64,000 nucleotides of DNA from Ziziphus jujuba (taxonomy: Eukaryota; Streptophyta; Magnoliopsida; Rosales; Rhamnaceae): positions 18,559,501 to 18,623,500 of the forward strand of contig NC_083379.1 of NCBI RefSeq assembly GCF_031755915.1, given 5' to 3'. The first letter of the stretch is position 1; each line of letters begins with the position of its first letter. Positions 35,489 through 47,400 of the stretch are shown here, one piece after another. The notes beneath the pieces were generated by a model. The model worked only from the letters and a program-made list of their open reading frames with translations. It did not search any database and was not told the DNA's origin. The translations under genes and the position numbers were made by a program.

Positions 35489-36400
35489 TGAATTCTATTC
35501 AGGTTTAATCTATCTTGTTTGATTTGTTTTAATTTTGTATTATTTTGCAATTTTAACAGTAGGTTAAGGCTACATCTATCCATACACATTCTACATCTTC
35601 AAAATCAAAAAATAAAAAATAAAAAATCATTCTTCTTTCACCATAGCCAAATTAGGGTTTCTTTTTGTTTAGCTAAATTTTTCTTACTTTCTAGTTTGTT
35701 GGTTGGTTTTTCATAATTAGTTTATTGTTGATTTTCCCTTGCTAGTTTTAATTTTAATTAGTGACACTCATATTTTTTTTTTTAAAAAAGGAGGAATTTC
35801 AGAAAACATATTGCAAACAAAACCCTAATTTTCTTTCGCAATTTGTTTTGCTTGGAAGGTGTAATTGAATTTGAGAGGTTGTAATTTTTGTGGTGATTAC
35901 GCTGCTAGAAATTGTGTTGATATTATTCTATTAGTGGACAAAAAAAAAAAGCCGAAATTTTTTTCAAAAAAAAAATTGTCACAAAAGTCCGGTTCTAAGA
36001 GGTTGTAACATTGAGTTTGGATTGGAATTGGAAATTCAATTGTCATTATTGGTGTTTCTGTTTATTCATTCATTAGTGATTGCTAACCATTGGAATATTA
36101 TGTGTGTTAATTGATTGGATTAAGGATTTGAGGAAAAGACTTAATTATGAGAACTACAACCAACAACTATTTCATATTTTGTTCGAATTATGTTCTTGTT
36201 AATTGTTTTAAATCCTTTTCTAAATTTTATCATTGAATTTTGGTCTCCTAATATTCTGGGTAATTTTATTATTGAATTTGAAAATTGCATTATTATTTTC
36301 CTCGTTGTTGGATGGTAAAGCCAAGAATTAGGTTTTATAAATTCACTAGAGAAATTGATTATTTCCTCCTTATGTTTTATTGATAGGTCTAATTAGAACA
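35489..36400. other. Leader of the nested gypsy element
   Basis: Non-coding AT-rich stretch between the primer-binding site and the first recognisable gag codons. A short open frame at 35519-35716 has no recognisable domain. Confidence 0.5.
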
Positions 36401-36449
36401 TACTTGTGATCTAGCTGCTATTTTAAATGTGTTTTATTAGAACTTTGAG

Positions 36450-37180
36450 ATAATTTTTAGAGTGGAAAAAGACAAGAGAGTGTGAGCTTATAAGAAGGGT
36501 AAAAGCTGAAACTAATGTGAAACACGAGTGAATGAGGCCCTATTTGAGTGATACACGTAAGGGAGTGAAGTTGGTAAGGTTTCTTACAATATTTCACTAA
36601 CATGATAGATCCAAGGATGAGAAGAGGAAGTGAAGCATTAAAAGCAATTGAAGAGGACCTACAATAATATGTGGAATTGAAAAAAATGCTGCATGTAGCA
36701 ATCAAAATTAAGAACCAACATAAGAGGAGGGGTGGTAGCTCACGGTATGGAGGAGTTTCAAGCAGCTAGAAAATAAGTTCAACTAGTTGGAGAAGTAATC
36801 TAGCATTTGAGCCAAGACTAAAACTGAAGCAGGATGAAGGAAGTGCCAATCGGCCAAAAAAGGACATAAGGGCCAAACTTGTACAAGCATAAACATGAAA
36901 GGTAAGGCAGATTCTAAACCAACTAGAGCTCATAATATTGTGTGTTTTAAATGTCAGGGCCGTGGACATATTGCCAAGCAATGTCCAAATAGAAAAATTA
37001 TGGTGCTGAAGTATAATGAGGAGTTGGAATCAGATAGTGAAGCATCTGAAGCCAGAATCGAACATGCTGAAAAAGGGTTTGAAAAGGAAGAATATGATAA
37101 ACCCGTGTCTCAGAAGGTGCTAAAGGCCGATCTAAGTTTGGTGGCACATAGGGTTTTGACCGTGTATAAAGATTAAGATC
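36450..37180 (+). pseudogene. Gypsy gag with CCHC zinc knuckle
   Basis: Decayed frames give LKKMLHVAIKIKNQHKRRGG (about 36676-36735), a typical end of the gag core. From 36895 an open frame of 93 codons has GKADSKPTRAHNIVCFKCQG and then RGHIAKQCPN, together a complete CX2CX4HX4C knuckle for RNA binding. An acidic stretch and ADLSLVAHRVL follow. Upstream stops show the full gag is not translatable. Confidence 0.8.
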
Positions 37181-37640
37181 AAATGCAAAAGGAAAACATC
37201 TTTCATACTCGATGTGACATTCAATGTAACATTTGTAGTATGATTATAGATGGTGGAAGTTGTGCCAACATTATAAGCACTATCATGGTGGAGAAGTTAG
37301 GTTTAACCACAATCAAATATCCAAAACCATATAGGCTTCAATAGCTAATGACAGTGGATAGATAAAGGTAAATAAGCAAGCCAAGGTAAAGTTTAATATT
37401 GACAATTATGTGGATGTTGTTTTGTGTGATGTTATACCTATGCATGCGGGACATATTTTGTTGGAAAGACCATGGTAATTTAACAAGAATACCATACATT
37501 ATGGTTGGGAAAACTCTATTGTGATCCATTTTAAAGGCAAAAAGATTAAGCTTGAGCTTTTAACACCAAGAGAGGTGTATAGAGATCAAATGCAAATGCA
37601 ACAAAGACATGAAGTCGAAAGGTAAAGGGAGAAGGCCATT
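37181..37640 (+). pseudogene. Gypsy protease fragment
   Basis: The frame after the knuckle continues through a stop into NIFHTRCDIQCNICSMIIDG, with the aspartic protease motif IIDGGSCANI (family DGGSCxN) and MVEKLGL, the expected spacing. Later codons degrade with several stops. The opposite-strand open frame at 37338-37529 is a shadow. Confidence 0.7.
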
Positions 37641-38720
37641 ATGCAACCCACAGCTTCAACAAACATTCAAGAGAGGAAGATCGAGCCGAATCATTTAGGT
37701 AAGTCCTCTAAATTCGAGAGTGGGAAGAAAAAGACAAACTTTTATCTTACCGAAGGTGAGATTAAAAAAACATTTTTAAGTAAGAAACCTATCCTGATCA
37801 TGTTGTATAAAGATGCTTATTTAAATCATCTAGCTAATTCTGAAGAGCCTGTATTGTTTAGCTCTATTCTTTCTCTTTTGTAGGAATTTGAGCCTGTATT
37901 GTTTAGCTCTATTCTTTCTCTTTTGTAGGAATTTGATGATGTTTTTTCAAAGGAGATTCCTAATGGTTTAGCACCTATTCGAGAGATTGAACACCAAATA
38001 GATTACATCCCAGGAGCTGCAATTCCTAATAGACCTACATACAGAATTAATCTTGAGGAGACAAAAGAACTTCAATGCCAAGTAAGTGAATTGCTTGAAA
38101 ATTTTGCATTAGAAAAAGCATGAGTCCATGTGCTGTATCTGTGTTGTTAGTGCCTAAGAAAGATGGTTCTTTAGGTTAACTAATGCACCTAGTACTTTCA
38201 TGAGATTAATGAACTATGTTATGCATCCATTCATTGGAAAATTTGTAGTTGTCTATTTTGACAATATTTTTGTATATAGCAGGAAAGATGAGCATGTAGA
38301 ACACCTTAGATTAGTTTTAGAAGTACTTAGGAAAGAAAAGTTGTATACTAATCTCAAAAAGTGTGATTTTTGTCAAGATAAACTTGTGTTTCTGGGATTT
38401 ATTATGAGTGCTACAGGAATCAAGATTGACCAATCCAAAGTCAAAGCAATCCAAGAATGGCCAAAACCTACTACCATTGTCCAGGTAAGAAGTTTTCATG
38501 GTTTGGCTAGTTTTTACAGGAGGTTCATCAAGGATTTCAGTACTATTGTAGTACCATTAATGGAAATAATCAAGAAAAGTATGGGATTTCAATGGGGAGA
38601 GGCACAAGAGAAGTCTTTTAATTTATTGAAAGAAAAGTTAAGTAATGCTGCTTTATGGTTTTACCTAATTTTTCTAAGACTTTTGAGATTAAACGCGATG
38701 CTTCAGGTAAAGGTATAGGA
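37641..38720 (+). pseudogene. Gypsy reverse transcriptase with internal deletion
   Basis: The frame includes EFDDVFSKEIPNGLAPIREI and YIPGAAIPNRPTYR, then LVPKKDGSL. It then jumps directly to [16 protein letters not shown] at about 38172, so about 70 codons with the first catalytic Asp region of the palm are missing. It continues with [14 protein letters not shown], where the YxDD motif reads [39 protein letters not shown] and [11 protein letters not shown] follow. Both the deletion and the Asp-to-Asn change abolish activity. The clean 172-codon frame from 38200 is the best preserved part. Confidence 0.88.
37845..37934. repeat. Exact 45-bp tandem duplication in the gypsy element
   Basis: Two identical 45-bp units start GAGCCTGTATTG at 37845 and 37890. 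The length preserves the frame, but each unit contains an in-frame TAG. Perfect identity marks it as far younger than the element. Confidence 0.95.
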
Positions 38721-39030
38721 GCTATGTTGATGTAGGAAGGAAAACCTATTGCATACTTCAGTGAGAAATTGAATGGGGCAGTATTGAATTATCTGACCTA
38801 TGATAAGGAGATGTATGCTTTAGTTCGAGCTTTGGAGACATGGCAGTAGTACTTGATGCCAAAGAAATTTGTGATTCATACTGGTCATGAATCCTTGAAG
38901 CATATCAAAGGTTAGGGGAAGCTTAACTAAAGGCATGGAAAGTGGATTGAGTTTATCGAGATTGTTCCTTATGTTATCCGCTACAAGAAAGGTAAGAAAA
39001 ATGTGGTAGCCGATGCTTTGTCTTAAAGGT
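38680..39030 (+). pseudogene. Gypsy RNase H fragment
   Basis: After a frame change near 38690 the strand reads [59 protein letters not shown] and KNVVADALS. This is the classic order of gypsy RNase H: first Asp, Glu in the DKEMYAL helix, and the ADALS end. In-frame stops occur at several points. Confidence 0.85.
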
Positions 39031-39229
39031 ATGTCTTATTTTCAATCTTAGATGCTAGATTGCTTGGTTTTGAATAGTTAAAGTAAATTTATTAATATGA
39101 TAGTGACTTTGGTGAGATATATAGGAATTGTGTTAAACATGGTTTTAGTAAATTCTATATATTTAAGGGGTATTTGTTTCGGAAAAGTAAACTTTGTGTG
39201 CTTAGCTGCAGCATTAGGGAATTACTTTT

Positions 39230-39910
39230 AGGGAAAGTCATCGTGGTGGATTAATAGGTCACTTTGATGTAGTAAAGACTTTGTCTATACTATAAGAACA
39301 TTTTTATTGGCTAAACATGAGAAGAGATGTAGAGAGGATGTGTGAGAGGTGTATCACATGTAGAAAATCAAAATCTAAGCTAAAAGCACATGGTTTGTAT
39401 ATGTCATTACCTATTTCTTCTTATCCTTGGATAGACTTATCTATGAATTTTGTATTGGGGTTACCTAGGTCAAGGATGGGTAAAGACTCTATTTTTGTGG
39501 TTGTTGATAGGTTTTCTAACATGGCACATTTCATTGTATGTAATAAAACTGATGATGTATCTCATATAGCTAATTTGTTTTTCAGGGAAGTGGTGAGACC
39601 TCATGGCATGACTAGGACAACTGAATCTGACAAGAATGTTAAATTTTTAAGTTATTTTTGGAAAACGTTGTAGGCTAAATTAGGCATTAAACTTTTATTT
39701 TCCACTACTTATCATTCACAGACTGATGGTCAAACTAAAGTAGTGAATAGACCTTTGTCAACATTTTTAAAGCCATTAATTAGTAGAAACTTGAGAACTT
39801 GGAAGAGTGTTTGCCGCATGCTGATTTGTTTATAATAGAATCATACATTTTGCTACTAAATACTTACCATTTGAAATTGTTTATAGTTTTAATCCTTTAA
39901 CTTCATTAGA
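39230..39910 (+). pseudogene. Gypsy integrase zinc finger and catalytic core
   Basis: Open from 39317 for 118 codons: [20 protein letters not shown] carries the CxxC of the HHCC finger. [20 protein letters not shown] holds the first catalytic Asp, [12 protein letters not shown] follows, then [12 protein letters not shown] with the second. After a stop it continues [20 protein letters not shown], where the catalytic Glu of the usual TEVVNR is changed to Lys. The upstream His pair near 39240 is frame-shifted. Confidence 0.85.
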
Positions 39911-39920
39911 TTTAATATCT

Positions 39921-40300
39921 TTGCCTTTAAGTGAACATGTTAATTTACATGGTAAACAGAAAGCCAAGTTTGTCAAGCAGATTCATGAGAAAACTAGAGG
40001 AAACATTGAGAGAAAGACTGAGCAGTATGTTAAAGTAGCTAATCAGGGCCGAATTAAGATGGTGTTCGAACTAAGAGATTGGATTTGGTTGCACTTGAGA
40101 AAAGTGAGGTTTTCTGAACAGCGAAAGTTAGAGCTTATGCCTTGAGGAGATGGACATTTTCAAGTTTTGAAGAGGGGTCAATGAAAATTCTTACAAGCAT
40201 GATTTGCCAGGTAAGTATAATGTGAGTGCCATTTTTACTGTTTCTTATCTATGTCCTTTTTTTACGACTGATGATTTCAATTTGAGGGCAAATCACTCTC
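39921..40300 (+). pseudogene. Gypsy integrase C-terminal domain
   Basis: Open for 74 codons with FVKQIHEKTRGNIERKTEQY, ANQGRIKMVFELRDWIWLHL and KVRFSEQRKLELMP. After the stop at 40143 it shows traces of the LPGKYNVSAIFTVSYL block and FNLRANHSQKEGN, the last codons before the polypurine tract. Confidence 0.85.
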
Positions 40301-40313
40301 AAAAGGAGGGGAA

Positions 40314-41410
40314 TAATGATAAATCACAATGCAAACGTCTACTTATTGGGTGCTGATCCTGTACAGCTGAAGACCAGGCCAGTTACTAGAGTACAAGCTA
40401 AAAGGTTTAAGGACAATCTTGTTAGCTTCAAACAACGAGTAGTTAATTATTAAGAAGGCATATTAACATTAGAAGATTCTAATCCCATGTTGAGCATTTA
40501 GGTTTTGAAGGCATAAATGGTTTTGAGCAAAGGGTGCATTTGTATGCCTAAGAACGTGCTTAAGCTCATCAAGAGGTCATAAATTCGTGTCAAGGAAAAG
40601 GCAAGGGTGCCTAAGCCCATCCAAACATGCACAAGCTTCAATTATGGCTGGTTTTGCTTATTTGACTCTGAGAAGTGGCTTACTTGCATTCCAAGCAAAC
40701 TTTGACCATTCCAATTAATTGCAATGTATGGAGACCAGTTCCAATCCTATTAGGCATCTTACATGGTATATTGGATCACATTTGGAGGTTTAAATTAGCT
40801 GAAGATTAGACAAAGATAGCTTATTTGAAAAGCTAGTATACTACTTTCCAAATCTGGAATTTGACTTTCTATGTTAGGAAATAACTTTTTATTTTTAGTT
40901 TTGTTTAATTATTTGCTGAATAAATCAATTTAGGAAGGTTTAATTTTAATATTATTGATTGTAAATTAATTAATTCATCTTTCAAAAAAATTAAGGAACT
41001 AATTAATACAAATTAGACTAGGAAAGACATGTGAAAATCGACCACATCTTTGGTTTAGACTTATTGGCCGATTTTATCAATTCCTTTAGGGATTTAATTT
41101 TTGTCACTCTAGCCTATTTAAAGGCTTATTTTCTTAATAATAGATAGATCATTGTTCATTCATAAAAATACATGTGAGATAAGTTTCTCTTCGTTTTCTT
41201 ATAATACCTAGAACATCGAATAGAGAACAAGTGTTCTACTTTGACTTCTCAATAGGATAATCCATAACCTATTGTGTCTTCTTCGATATATACCAAGGTT
41301 TCTAATCACAAGATGATTAAGGGTCATAATAACCATTAGAATCTGAACTTAATTTCGATCAGGGCTAATTTAATACAGGTTTAGGAGCAAGTTGACCTAG
41401 GTTTGTATCA
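40314..41410 (+). repeat. 3' LTR of the nested gypsy element
   Basis: 1,097 bp, starting TAATGATAAATCACAATG (TG changed to TA) and ending TTGTATCA. It is alignable to 34542-35474 throughout except for the extra block at about 40490-40650. Confidence 0.9.
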
Positions 41411-41990
41411 TTTACATTCCAAATATTTAATAATTATTGCTTATCAAATAGGATAAAATTGAGCATCTTGTAGCCCACATGCATGCCTAGAATGGAATGC
41501 TAAATCTTTTATTAAAAGATTGCAATTGATTGCTCGACCATTAATTATGCGAATTAAGTTACTAGTTTCAGTTTTAGGACATGTATTATTACATGCCACA
41601 TCTTTTATTTACATTAGGCCTATAGCTTATCAAAAATATTCTCCACTACAGCTAGTTTTTGCTCATGATCTAAATATATTTCATTTGAAAACTTTCATTT
41701 GTACTGTATATTTGCTAATATCACTTTAGCAACGCATAAAAATGAGACTTTAAAGACTACTTGGTACTTATATTGGTTTTGAATCTCTGTCTTTTACTAA
41801 ATTATCTTGAATCTGAGATGGATAAAATATTGACTACCCATTTTGTAGATTGTCACTTTTACAAGATAATCTTTTCATTGATTATCATAAAAATCAAAGT
41901 GAACAAGAGGTTTAGAAAATCATTCATTTGCAAAATATTGCAAATCAGATGCTCGATGCATTTATGAATATAAAAAGTGACAAAAACACA
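41411..41990 (+). pseudogene. Copia integrase, right part after the gypsy insertion
   Basis: Reading resumes with FTFQIFNNYCLSNRIKIEHL, the continuation of the LDSAxxF block left at 34541, then VAHMHA. The frame from 41520 gives LQLIARPLIMRIKLL, YIRPIAYQKYSPLQLVFAHD and NIFHLKTFICTVY; later LESEMDKILTTHFVDCHFYK. This is the C-terminal part of a copia integrase in the expected order. Confidence 0.85.
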
Positions 41991-42379
41991 TATACCAACA
42001 ATAAACATTCCAGCAAGCATAGATGTTCATGTTAAGTAATTTGAAACTGCAAATGAGGCTAAACCACACCTGAAACATTGTTGACCTGCTAGTTCCAAAA
42101 GATAAAGTTCCACGAAAGAAAAATGAACAGAAGTTAATTAAATCTTAAGAAAAGATAGAGATTTTAGAAGAGATTGGAAATAATGACCATGAAATGGAAA
42201 ATATAGATTAATACAAGAGCAAAGATTTATTAACTACGAAAAAGTTCGGTTATTTAAGACTAAAGAAATTTCTATAAATTATGTCTAAACAATAGGAAAT
42301 TTGATCCAAATAAAATTATTATTAATATAGATTTGCATTTTCTGTGACTCTTGAAATAATAAGAGATGTTAAGAATTTT

Positions 42380-43440
42380 GAGCCAAAGTCTATTACAAAG
42401 TGTCAAAAGAGGAATTGGCATAAATGGAGATAAGCAATTCAAGTCAAGATGAATTCAATTATGAAACATAAAGTTTTGAACCAGTTGTCTAATTACCTAA
42501 TGATATAAAATTCGTAGGATATAAATTTGATTTCGTAAGAAAGCAAATTGAAAACAATGAAATTGTGAGATACAAAGCACGACTTGTTGCACAAGCTTGA
42601 TATGTGTTTTACATAGAGACTATGGATTAATTATGATAAAACATACTCTTCCTTAATGGACATGATCACTTTTCATTTCCTAATAAGCCTTGTAGTAAAG
42701 GAAAAGGTTGATATGTGTTTAATGGATTTGGTGACTATGATCACTTGATAGTAGCATATACTTGAAAGTCACTGGCTTTAAAATACTTTAAGAAAAACCA
42801 TGTCACATGTATTTAATTAAATTGCCAAGATTTTTGTATGGATTGAAACAATCTAGGTGCATGTGGGATAATCATCTTAATCAGTGAAAGAAAAATATTT
42901 GAACAGTCCAATTTGTCCATGTGTTTTTATTAAAACATCATAATCTCATTTTACAATTATTGGAGTGTATGTTGATGATTTGGATCGAGTAGGGACTCTA
43001 TAATAGCTTTGATAAACTGGTTCTTATTTGATGAAAGAGTTTGGAATGAAAGATTGGCTTCGATAAACTAGTTCTTATTTGATGAAAGAATTTGAAATGA
43101 AAGATTGAGGACAAACAAAATTTTATCTTGGTATGCAGATTAATATTTGCCAAAAGGAATTTTAATTCATTAATCAATAGATACCAGGAAATTTTTGAAA
43201 AGGTTCTTCTATATAGACATTGCTCATTCATTAAGCTCTTCTATGGACGTTCAATCACTTAATGTGAAAAAAATAATTTTCTCCCTTGTGAAGATATTGA
43301 AAAGCTTTTTAGTCCTAAAGTACCATATCCTTGTGCAATTTAAGCACTTATGTGTCTTTCCAATTGTACCTGTCCTAACATATCCTTTTGCATTAAACTT
43401 ATTAGCAAGATGTAGTTTTGCACCAACTAGAAGACATTAA
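42380..43440 (+). pseudogene. Copia reverse transcriptase, decayed
   Basis: Fragments in changing frames follow the copia order: VRYKARLVAQA near 42570, SLMDMITFHFLISLVVKEKV, LYGLKQSRCMW near 42835, CPCVFIKTS, then VYVDDL near 42968. FEMKD- and KILSWYADx-like pieces follow, with a duplicated stretch at about 43015-43105 in which a GATGAAAGA...TTTGAAATGAAAGATTG segment repeats. From 43195 comes an open frame ending FALNLLARCSFAPTRRH. Heavily disrupted. Confidence 0.75.
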
Positions 43441-43990
43441 AATGGGAAATCTAATATGGGTTTGTTTTATGCAATCGATCTAAATTGCAATTAGTTGGAT
43501 ATGTAGATGCTAAATACCTTTATAATCCACACAATGTAAAATCTCAAACAGAATATATGCCCACATGTGGAAGTACTGCAATATCGTGGAGATCCAAGAA
43601 ACAAACAATAGTTACTACTTTTTAAATTATTCATAATTAATTGCAATTCATGAATCAAGTCATGAATGTGTATGGTTAAGATCAATGATCCAACATATAC
43701 AAGAAACATATAAATTATCTTTAATCAAGGATAGTCCAATAGCATTGTATGAAGATAACACAACATGCATAGAGCAAGTAAGCGGAGGCTACATTAAAAG
43801 TGATATGACTAAGCACATTTCACCTAATTTTTTTCCACTCATGAAATCTAGCAGAATGGTGAAATAGATGTTCAACAAGTTCGATCAAGAAACAATCTAG
43901 TAGATGTATTCCCTAAAGCATTTCATTCTTGAAGATTAGAAAAGTTGGTTTACAAGATTGGAATGCATCAACTTAGAGACTGTTTAATTA
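43441..43990 (+). pseudogene. Copia RNase H, decayed
   Basis: Traces of LLGYVDAKYL, TCGSTAISWRSKKQTIVTT, WLRSMIQHIQETY, then an open frame from 43685 with SPIALYEDNTTCIEQVSGGY and TKHISPNFFP. QNGEIDVQQVRSRNNLVDVF and KLVYKIGMHQLRDCL follow. This matches the ALYEDNTACIxQ...GYIKGDxTKHISPKFF...LADLFTKALP series of the family. Confidence 0.85.
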
Positions 43991-44225
43991 ATTGACGACA
44001 AAATCAGTAAAATTATATGCATTAATTGTGTTCTTCCTCCCTCGCCAAGGTATTGTACGATTGGGTTTTCCTCGCAAGGCTTTAACAAGGCACTATAAGA
44101 ATATATGTCATTATACTCTCTTTCTATTGCGATATATATATATATATATATTTCCTATAGGATATTTATTAGCAAGGTTTATATTTCATATGGAATTGAC
44201 ATCCAATGGGAACATTATAAATATA
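43991..44225 (+). other. Left part of the 3' LTR or 3' leader of the copia element
   Basis: CATTGGGTTTTCC-type text (GATTGGGTTTTCCTCGCAAG near 44059) is common at the 3' end of this copia group. A TA run lies at 44132-44151. The corresponding part is missing at the 5' end of the element. Whether it belongs to the LTR cannot be decided from one copy. Confidence 0.4.
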
Positions 44226-44455
44226 AATGTCGTTTTGAATTTTGCAACCTCTAATCTTAATGATAAGTTTCGTAGCCTATGTAACACCCCCATTATTATT
44301 ATTTATTTTGGTATTAATTTTTATAATGGGTATAAGCCTACAAATAGGGCTATTGTTATAAAAAGATATACAAAAGTCAAGATTTTCACTTGTGTTCTTC
44401 CTCTTTCCTTTTGTTCTTACTAATATTCTACTATTCTTATTTTATACTTATATTC
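44226..44455 (+). repeat. 3' LTR-related segment of the copia element
   Basis: About 230 bp related to 31461-31675. It includes GTAGCCTATGTAACACCCCC and GGGCTATTGTTATA. Confidence 0.75.
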
Positions 44456-47400
44456 TTATTTTCAATAGAATTCAATTAATTCAAACATTGTCTTATATAA
44501 ATATCCTAGAAATCCTATTAAAAAAAATTAAAAATTAAGAGTAGAGATTAAAGAGGAGAAAAATCTTAGTTTGTAGAGCTTTTCCAAGCATCGAAAGTCT
44601 TAGGTCTTCAAGGAAACATTCAAAATTCTATAGTTTTTCTTTGTAAAATCTTTTATCGTACTAAATGTCTTGAATTTGGTGTGTCCTCCATCTTCTAAGC
44701 TTTGTCTCTTTTGGGATAACAAAGCCACCTTTTCAAAAGCTATAAAAGACCTTACCCTATTAAGCTTAATCTCCACATTTAGATTTTCATCAGATGGTGC
44801 AAATACCTCACATTCTTCATTAAAATCATTGTCTTACCAAACACTTAGGAGAAATAATAGCAATTTGCATGTGCACCCTCTCATTGAGAGTGTACACACC
44901 CAAATTGTAATATATGGTACCATGAGTGTCATGTGCATTCTCTCAAAGGAGTATAAACGCCATTAAATTATGCCCATCGTCGCTTCAAGGTGGCTCGTGC
45001 ACTCTTTCAAAAGTGTGGACTCGCCCCTAGACTTAATTTCTTAGGATAATTCTTCAATTTTTTGACTTGGCTATCACAAAGTAGCTCTAAAGTGTAAAAA
45101 CTCCAAATACTTAAGGAATCTATCAAATAATTAAGACTAACAAATATTCTTCAAATTCTATAATTGAAGCTTCTACCTACAAAAGAGCATAAAACACATC
45201 AAGTAGCACAAAAACAGGAGGAATTTATCAAATAATTAAGACTACCATAGGCTAGATTAGTTAATGTAAACCTTACTAATCAGATCGTATTCATATTTAA
45301 TTTCTAGATAGATTGGGTGTTGTTATATATTTCATCACTCTTTCGAAATCCACATAAATAAGGAAGGTACACCTAAATTACGTCAATTACAAAACAATCA
45401 AGATTTTATGCTCCAATATTTGGATTGTCCAAATTTAAATAGATTGGGGATACTAATTAATTTTTTCTCTAAATAATATATTTATTTATTTTTCCTATTG
45501 AAACTTTAATTACGAGCTTAAATAAAGGCCTTAAATCGTCATACATACCCTCACAAGATCAAATAACACTATCTGAGTTGAACTTCAAAGTGTCTTTGGT
45601 CAGTACCACATCGATGCCTTAGCAACCTTCATATTTCTAGTTCTTTTGTAGGAATCCTGATCAAAGGATTATCAAGTTAGATAGAATATGATGGTGTGGA
45701 ATAGTGCTTCTATAGGTTGGCATCTTAAATAGGAAAATATTTAAGCGCTCTCCATTCTTCATTATTTAGGCACCCCAATATTATTGTTGGGACCCTCAAG
45801 CACAATCAAAAGCTAAAAACGCCTAACTCTCTTCTATTTTATTTGGTGCTTGAAGGGAAAGAACTTCTACGTCATAGACGGCCAAAGTTAGGGTTTTTCG
45901 TTTCTTTTATCTTTCTTTTTAATTGCATTCACTTACGATAATTCATAGAACCATTAAATTTTATTTTGCTTTCATATTGGATTTATTTGGAAAATTTATT
46001 CCAATTGTTTCGTAGACGTTTTCTTAAATGCTTTACCTTTTAAGTATGAAACAAAGTCGAGCCTTTGGCATCATGAACATATGTATCGCGACCAATTGAA
46101 ACTTGGGATTACATATAGTTTTTTTTTTTTTTTTTTTTTTGTATGCATAAAACAAAAAAAGCATTCACAATTTTGATTGTAATCTATGTCACCATGCTGT
46201 GGAATCTGGTTTTATTTTGATACTTGGACGTGGTTATTTCTAACTTCTTTGGGTCATTTTTCTCCTTGGTGTCACGACTAAGAAGCTAGGTGGTGAAAAA
46301 ATTGGTTCAATTATTTCAATTATTTTTATCTGCATATGACAATCTCTATTATCATTATTATCACATATTATCAATCTAGCCATAAATAAAATTAAATCCA
46401 AATGTAAAGCTGGGACAAGATGATCCAGACCTCTCTGATAAAACATGCCACAATGAAAATCAATATTGCTGGCGAAAAATTCAAAATTTGGATAAGTTTG
46501 TCAAGCACGCATCAAATATAAGTATAATTTTATTATTTTAATGCTCATGTGCTAACAAATCTGGTTATATATTTATTTAAATGCATATGATGATTCTTAT
46601 TTCTATGACATGTTATCAATATATAAATAAATATATGCTAGATTTGTTCTGGAACAAGTCTAGCATATATTTATCCATATAAGGTCTTATTTATTTAAGA
46701 CAGATTATGCAAGTTCTAACATGAAATCTTCTTATTTTTAATGTCAAATGAAGTTACTCTCAACTTTATAGAAGCAAACAAATGACATATGATATTTGGG
46801 TATATGGACTTCTTTTTTATGGAACATTTCTCTTATTCATCAAAAGTCTAGAATATCTAAGCATATAAATATCTTCTATCTATGGATTTCTAGGCATATG
46901 GATCTCTTCTATATATTATTATCATGGATTTCTCATATTTATTTATCAGTATTTCACTTATAATTATTTGGACTTCTAGCATATAGGACTCACATATTTT
47001 TCTAATATTACATTATTGTCAAAGACCCATTCAGAATGTGTTGCTTTATTGCTTATGCAAAGCCACCTCTTTGCAATCTAAAGCAACATGTGCTATAACT
47101 AAGACTTCAAACTATTTAATTTGTCTTTTTTTAAGCACGCACTTATATGGAATGTGGCAAAGGAAGAAGAAAAGCTCATAGGTTATTACAGGGTAGCTAG
47201 TGTAGTAACTCCTAAAGAAAGATTTGGAGCTTAATCTATCATTAATGTATTATACCTATGTATATACACATGAATCATGTGAAACAAAAGCAGCAATCAT
47301 GATTGATTCGCATATGTATTAAAGCACGAGAAATATTGCAGCAACATTGACATTGCTCTAGGTTATCATACCATGAATTTCATATTTATATGGCTGATGT

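Larger units (their letters stand above)
34542..41410 (+). mobile_element. Ty3/gypsy element, 6.9 kb, nested in the copia integrase
   Basis: LTRs at 34542-35474 and 40314-41410, a primer-binding site TGGTATCAGAGC (35477-35488) and a polypurine tract AAAAGGAGGGGAA (40301-40313) bound the element. Gag, protease, reverse transcriptase, RNase H and integrase follow in gypsy order. The flanking 5-mers TTTAT (34537-34541) and TTTAC (41411-41415) are a target-site duplication with one change, and the copia integrase reads across the junction. The two LTRs differ by many substitutions and by a block of about 165 bp present only in the 3' LTR, so the insertion is old. Confidence 0.9.
31461..44455 (+). 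mobile_element. Ty1/copia element split by a gypsy insertion
   Basis: The coding order gag, protease, integrase, reverse transcriptase, RNase H runs on the plus strand between two related terminal segments (31461-31675 and 44226-44455). The integrase is interrupted at 34542-41410 by a full gypsy element. Removing it would leave a copia element of about 6.1 kb. The two terminal segments share GTAACACCCC(C)ATTATTAT, ATAAGCCTA, GGGCTATTGTTAT and TTTTGTTCTTACTAATATTCTA. All coding parts carry stops and frameshifts. Confidence 0.85.

Noticed and set aside
43992..44423. 143-codon plus-strand open frame at the end of the copia element
   Set aside because: It begins after the RNase H end and runs through a TA microsatellite and the 3' LTR; no domain.
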